A stretch of DNA of 7,988 nucleotides from an uncultured Sphingobacteriaceae bacterium. Lineage in GTDB: Bacteria > Bacteroidota > Bacteroidia > Sphingobacteriales > Sphingobacteriaceae. Below are positions 6,769 to 7,988 of the stretch, piece by piece (the stretch's first letter is position 1; each line of letters begins with the position of its first letter). The position numbers and the translations under genes were made by a program. Under the pieces are notes generated by a model. It had not been told where the DNA came from. It saw only the letters and a list, made by a program, of their open reading frames with translations, and did not search any database. Location: the NCBI GenBank assembly GCA_937875035.1, contig CALNCF010000308.1, positions 1-7,988 of the forward strand. The letters run 5' to 3'.

Positions 6769-7167
6769 ATGATGAAAAGATCAATCTTATCTTCCTTATT
6801 GATTTTTGCCTATGCGCTCATTTTAGCTCATAGCATCATTCCGCATCACCATCATGAAGCGGAGCATCATCATTTTGACCAGGCCCATCATACCGAAGAC
6901 CATACCGGCAGCGAAAGCAGCCTGAGCCACAGCCTTTCGTTATGGGCGCATGGCAACAATACCAGTGAAACGATCATTCATTCGTACGGCGCCGAACGTT
7001 TCGTAAAAGCATTCTGCGCGAAGAAATTCCTCCAGCCCGCGTCCTTCGAATATTTCGCGGCCGGTCATTTCCTCGAGCAGCCTTATGCACCGCCTGCAAC
7101 TAATCTCTACTACCCGCCGGCACTCGCGCCCGGCACTTCCCTGAGGGGTCCTCCATCTTCCTGCTAA
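6769..7167 (+). CDS. Small exported histidine-rich protein, probable metal-binding, of an efflux locus
   Basis: The 132-residue product starts with Met-Met-Lys-Arg and a hydrophobic segment (5-20) that acts as a signal peptide or membrane anchor. Residues 21-45 hold eleven histidines (H21, H26-29, H33-35, H40, H41, H45) with interspersed Glu and Asp, a likely metal-binding patch facing the periplasm. The rest has few recognisable motifs: one Cys at 83, a Tyr/Pro-rich stretch at 105-121, and a final L-R-G-P-P ending with Cys132. From memory, small proteins of this form (hydrophobic leader, I-P-H-H-H-H, C-terminal L-R-x-P-P) are common just before CusC/CzcABC-type efflux genes in Bacteroidota, and here a TolC-like gene follows 100 bp later. 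It may sense, buffer or hand over Cu, Zn, Co or Ni; which metal cannot be told. Start at the second ATG (6772) is equally possible. Confidence 0.82.
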   Translation: MMKRSILSSLLIFAYALILAHSIIPHHHHEAEHHHFDQAHHTEDHTGSESSLSHSLSLWAHGNNTSETIIHSYGAERFVKAFCAKKFLQPASFEYFAAGHFLEQPYAPPATNLYYPPALAPGTSLRGPPSSC

Positions 7168-7181
7168 GCCTGTAAAAGGCC

Positions 7182-7217
7182 GTTCTTCCCTGAAGAACAC
7201 CCGGGGCATTCCTGCCC
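7182..7217 (+). other. Two small hairpins between the His-rich and TolC-like genes
   Basis: GTTCTTC (7182-7188) pairs with GAAGAAC (7192-7198) over a 3-base loop, and GGGCA (7204-7208) pairs with TGCCC (7213-7217) over a 4-base loop. Neither has a T-run directly after it; a TTTTT occurs about ten bases beyond the second. They could weaken or regulate read-through into the TolC-like gene, but are not clear terminators. Confidence 0.35.
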
Positions 7218-7267
7218 ACGGACATCTTTTTCAGCATTCCATTTTCAGTTCACGAACATCATTTTAA

Positions 7268-7927
7268 ATGAAGATGCTTACCAGGTTACTCACTACACTG
7301 GTCGGCCTGTGCTGCACGGCTCATTTGCATGCGCAACAGGTATATACGGAACAGCAGATCACTGATCTTGCGCTGAAGAACAGCGCGTTGATCTATGCGG
7401 ACGAATTGCAGACCAGGCAACAGAAACAATTACAGAAAACAGGCTATAACCTTGCCGACCCGATCGTGTTCATGGAACAGAACCGGGGAACGATCCAGTC
7501 GTTCGAAGTAGAACAGGTCATCAGCTTTCCGACCGTATATGTGCAGCAGCACCGTTTACAGAAGCAGCAGACCCTGCTCTCGGGAATGCAAAAGGATATC
7601 ACCGTAAATGAGGTAAGGCGGATGGCCAGGAACCTCTATACCCAACTGCAATACCAGCAGGCTTTTTATGAGCTGCTCCTCATACAGGACAGCCTGTATA
7701 AGGCTATCAGCGTTTCGGCGCAGCGGCAGTTCGATGCCGGGCAGATCGACTACCTCGCCAAAACATTTGCCGAAGCGCAGTACGGGGAGATCTATATGCA
7801 GCGACTGCAGGCAGCGCAGGATTTATCGGCCCTGCGCAAACAGCTGCAGATCTATACCGGGCTGATCTACCAAGGCCCCTCGTTGGTCAGCCAAGCGGCC
7901 CGAGCCATCAAGGCAATGCCGCGCTGA
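7268..7927 (+). CDS. TolC/CusC-family outer-membrane efflux protein, short or truncated
   Basis: The 219-residue product has a Sec signal peptide at 1-22 (ending H-L-H-A before Q-Q). Long Gln-rich alpha-helical stretches follow at about 27-60 and 92-195, separated by a strand region with S-F-E-V-E-Q-V-I-S-F-P-T-V-Y (78-91). The segment Q-F-D-A-G-Q-I-D-Y-L-A-K (154-165) is typical of the helical hairpin of outer-membrane efflux proteins. Such proteins form the outer-membrane exit duct of RND metal or drug pumps. A normal member is about 400 residues with two such repeats; this frame ends (TGA 7925-7927) after roughly one. The last part (Q-A-A-R-A-I-K-A-M-P-R) has no recognisable family feature. 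A strong hairpin begins four bases after the stop. A natural half-length protein, a frameshift, or an insertion just past the stop are all possible. The preceding His-rich gene supports a role in metal efflux. Confidence 0.8.
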   Translation: MKMLTRLLTTLVGLCCTAHLHAQQVYTEQQITDLALKNSALIYADELQTRQQKQLQKTGYNLADPIVFMEQNRGTIQSFEVEQVISFPTVYVQQHRLQKQQTLLSGMQKDITVNEVRRMARNLYTQLQYQQAFYELLLIQDSLYKAISVSAQRQFDAGQIDYLAKTFAEAQYGEIYMQRLQAAQDLSALRKQLQIYTGLIYQGPSLVSQAARAIKAMPR

Positions 7928-7931
7928 AACC

Positions 7932-7961
7932 CGAAACAGCGCCTCAAAGGCGCTTGTTTCG
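7932..7961. other. Strong hairpin right after the TolC-like stop codon
   Basis: Bases 7932-7944 pair with 7948-7961: CGAAACA with TGTTTCG and GCGCCT with AGGCGC, with one bulged T (7954 or 7955) and a 3-base loop. No T-run follows on the plus strand (GCATCACC). It may be a terminator-like or mRNA-stabilising structure, or part of a repeat or insertion edge. A short minus-strand frame (ending at 7944) overlaps it. Confidence 0.6.
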
Positions 7962-7988
7962 CATCACCAGCGGAAGAATCACGCTCGC

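Overview
The window comes from a member of the phylum Bacteroidota. The evidence is a type IX secretion (T9SS) C-terminal sorting domain, an OMP_b-brl_3-type outer-membrane barrel with an N-terminal carboxypeptidase-regulatory-like domain, DUF3667 and LytTR proteins, TATCTTTG-like promoter elements and weak or absent Shine-Dalgarno sequences. Base composition is near 50% GC, which fits the Chitinophagia, but that rank is a guess.

Layout. (1) 1-344: C-terminal DNA-binding part of a LytTR response regulator, cut by the window edge. (2) 466-5221: a tightly spaced same-strand set of three envelope genes, namely a lipoprotein with a CBM9-like look, a 941-residue TonB-receptor-like outer-membrane barrel, and an intradiol ring-cleavage dioxygenase homologue carrying both a twin-arginine-like leader and a T9SS sorting domain. 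A perfect 12-bp-stem terminator (5245-5276) closes this unit and also serves the convergent gene. (3) 5289-5465, minus strand: a 58-residue DUF1328/UPF0391 membrane protein. (4) 5660-6376: a DUF3667 membrane protein with an N-terminal four-cysteine zinc ribbon. (5) 6470-6682: a stand-alone 70-residue HMA-like (metallochaperone-type) protein with its own terminator. (6) 6769-7167: a small exported histidine-rich protein. (7) 7268-7927: a TolC/CusC-like efflux protein that stops at about half the normal length, followed at once by a strong hairpin and then the window edge.

How the genes may work together. The lipoprotein, barrel and dioxygenase look like one envelope operon that would place an Fe(III) catechol-type dioxygenase on the cell surface beside a dedicated barrel. 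The lipoprotein and barrel also share unusual Gly/Pro-rich tracts. The HMA, His-rich and TolC-like genes look like the start of a heavy-metal (copper or cation) handling and efflux locus whose RND and adaptor genes would lie beyond the right edge. These functional links are inferred from gene order and family knowledge. The most unusual points are the dioxygenase with a Tat-like leader plus T9SS domain in this operon, and the abrupt end of the TolC-like gene.
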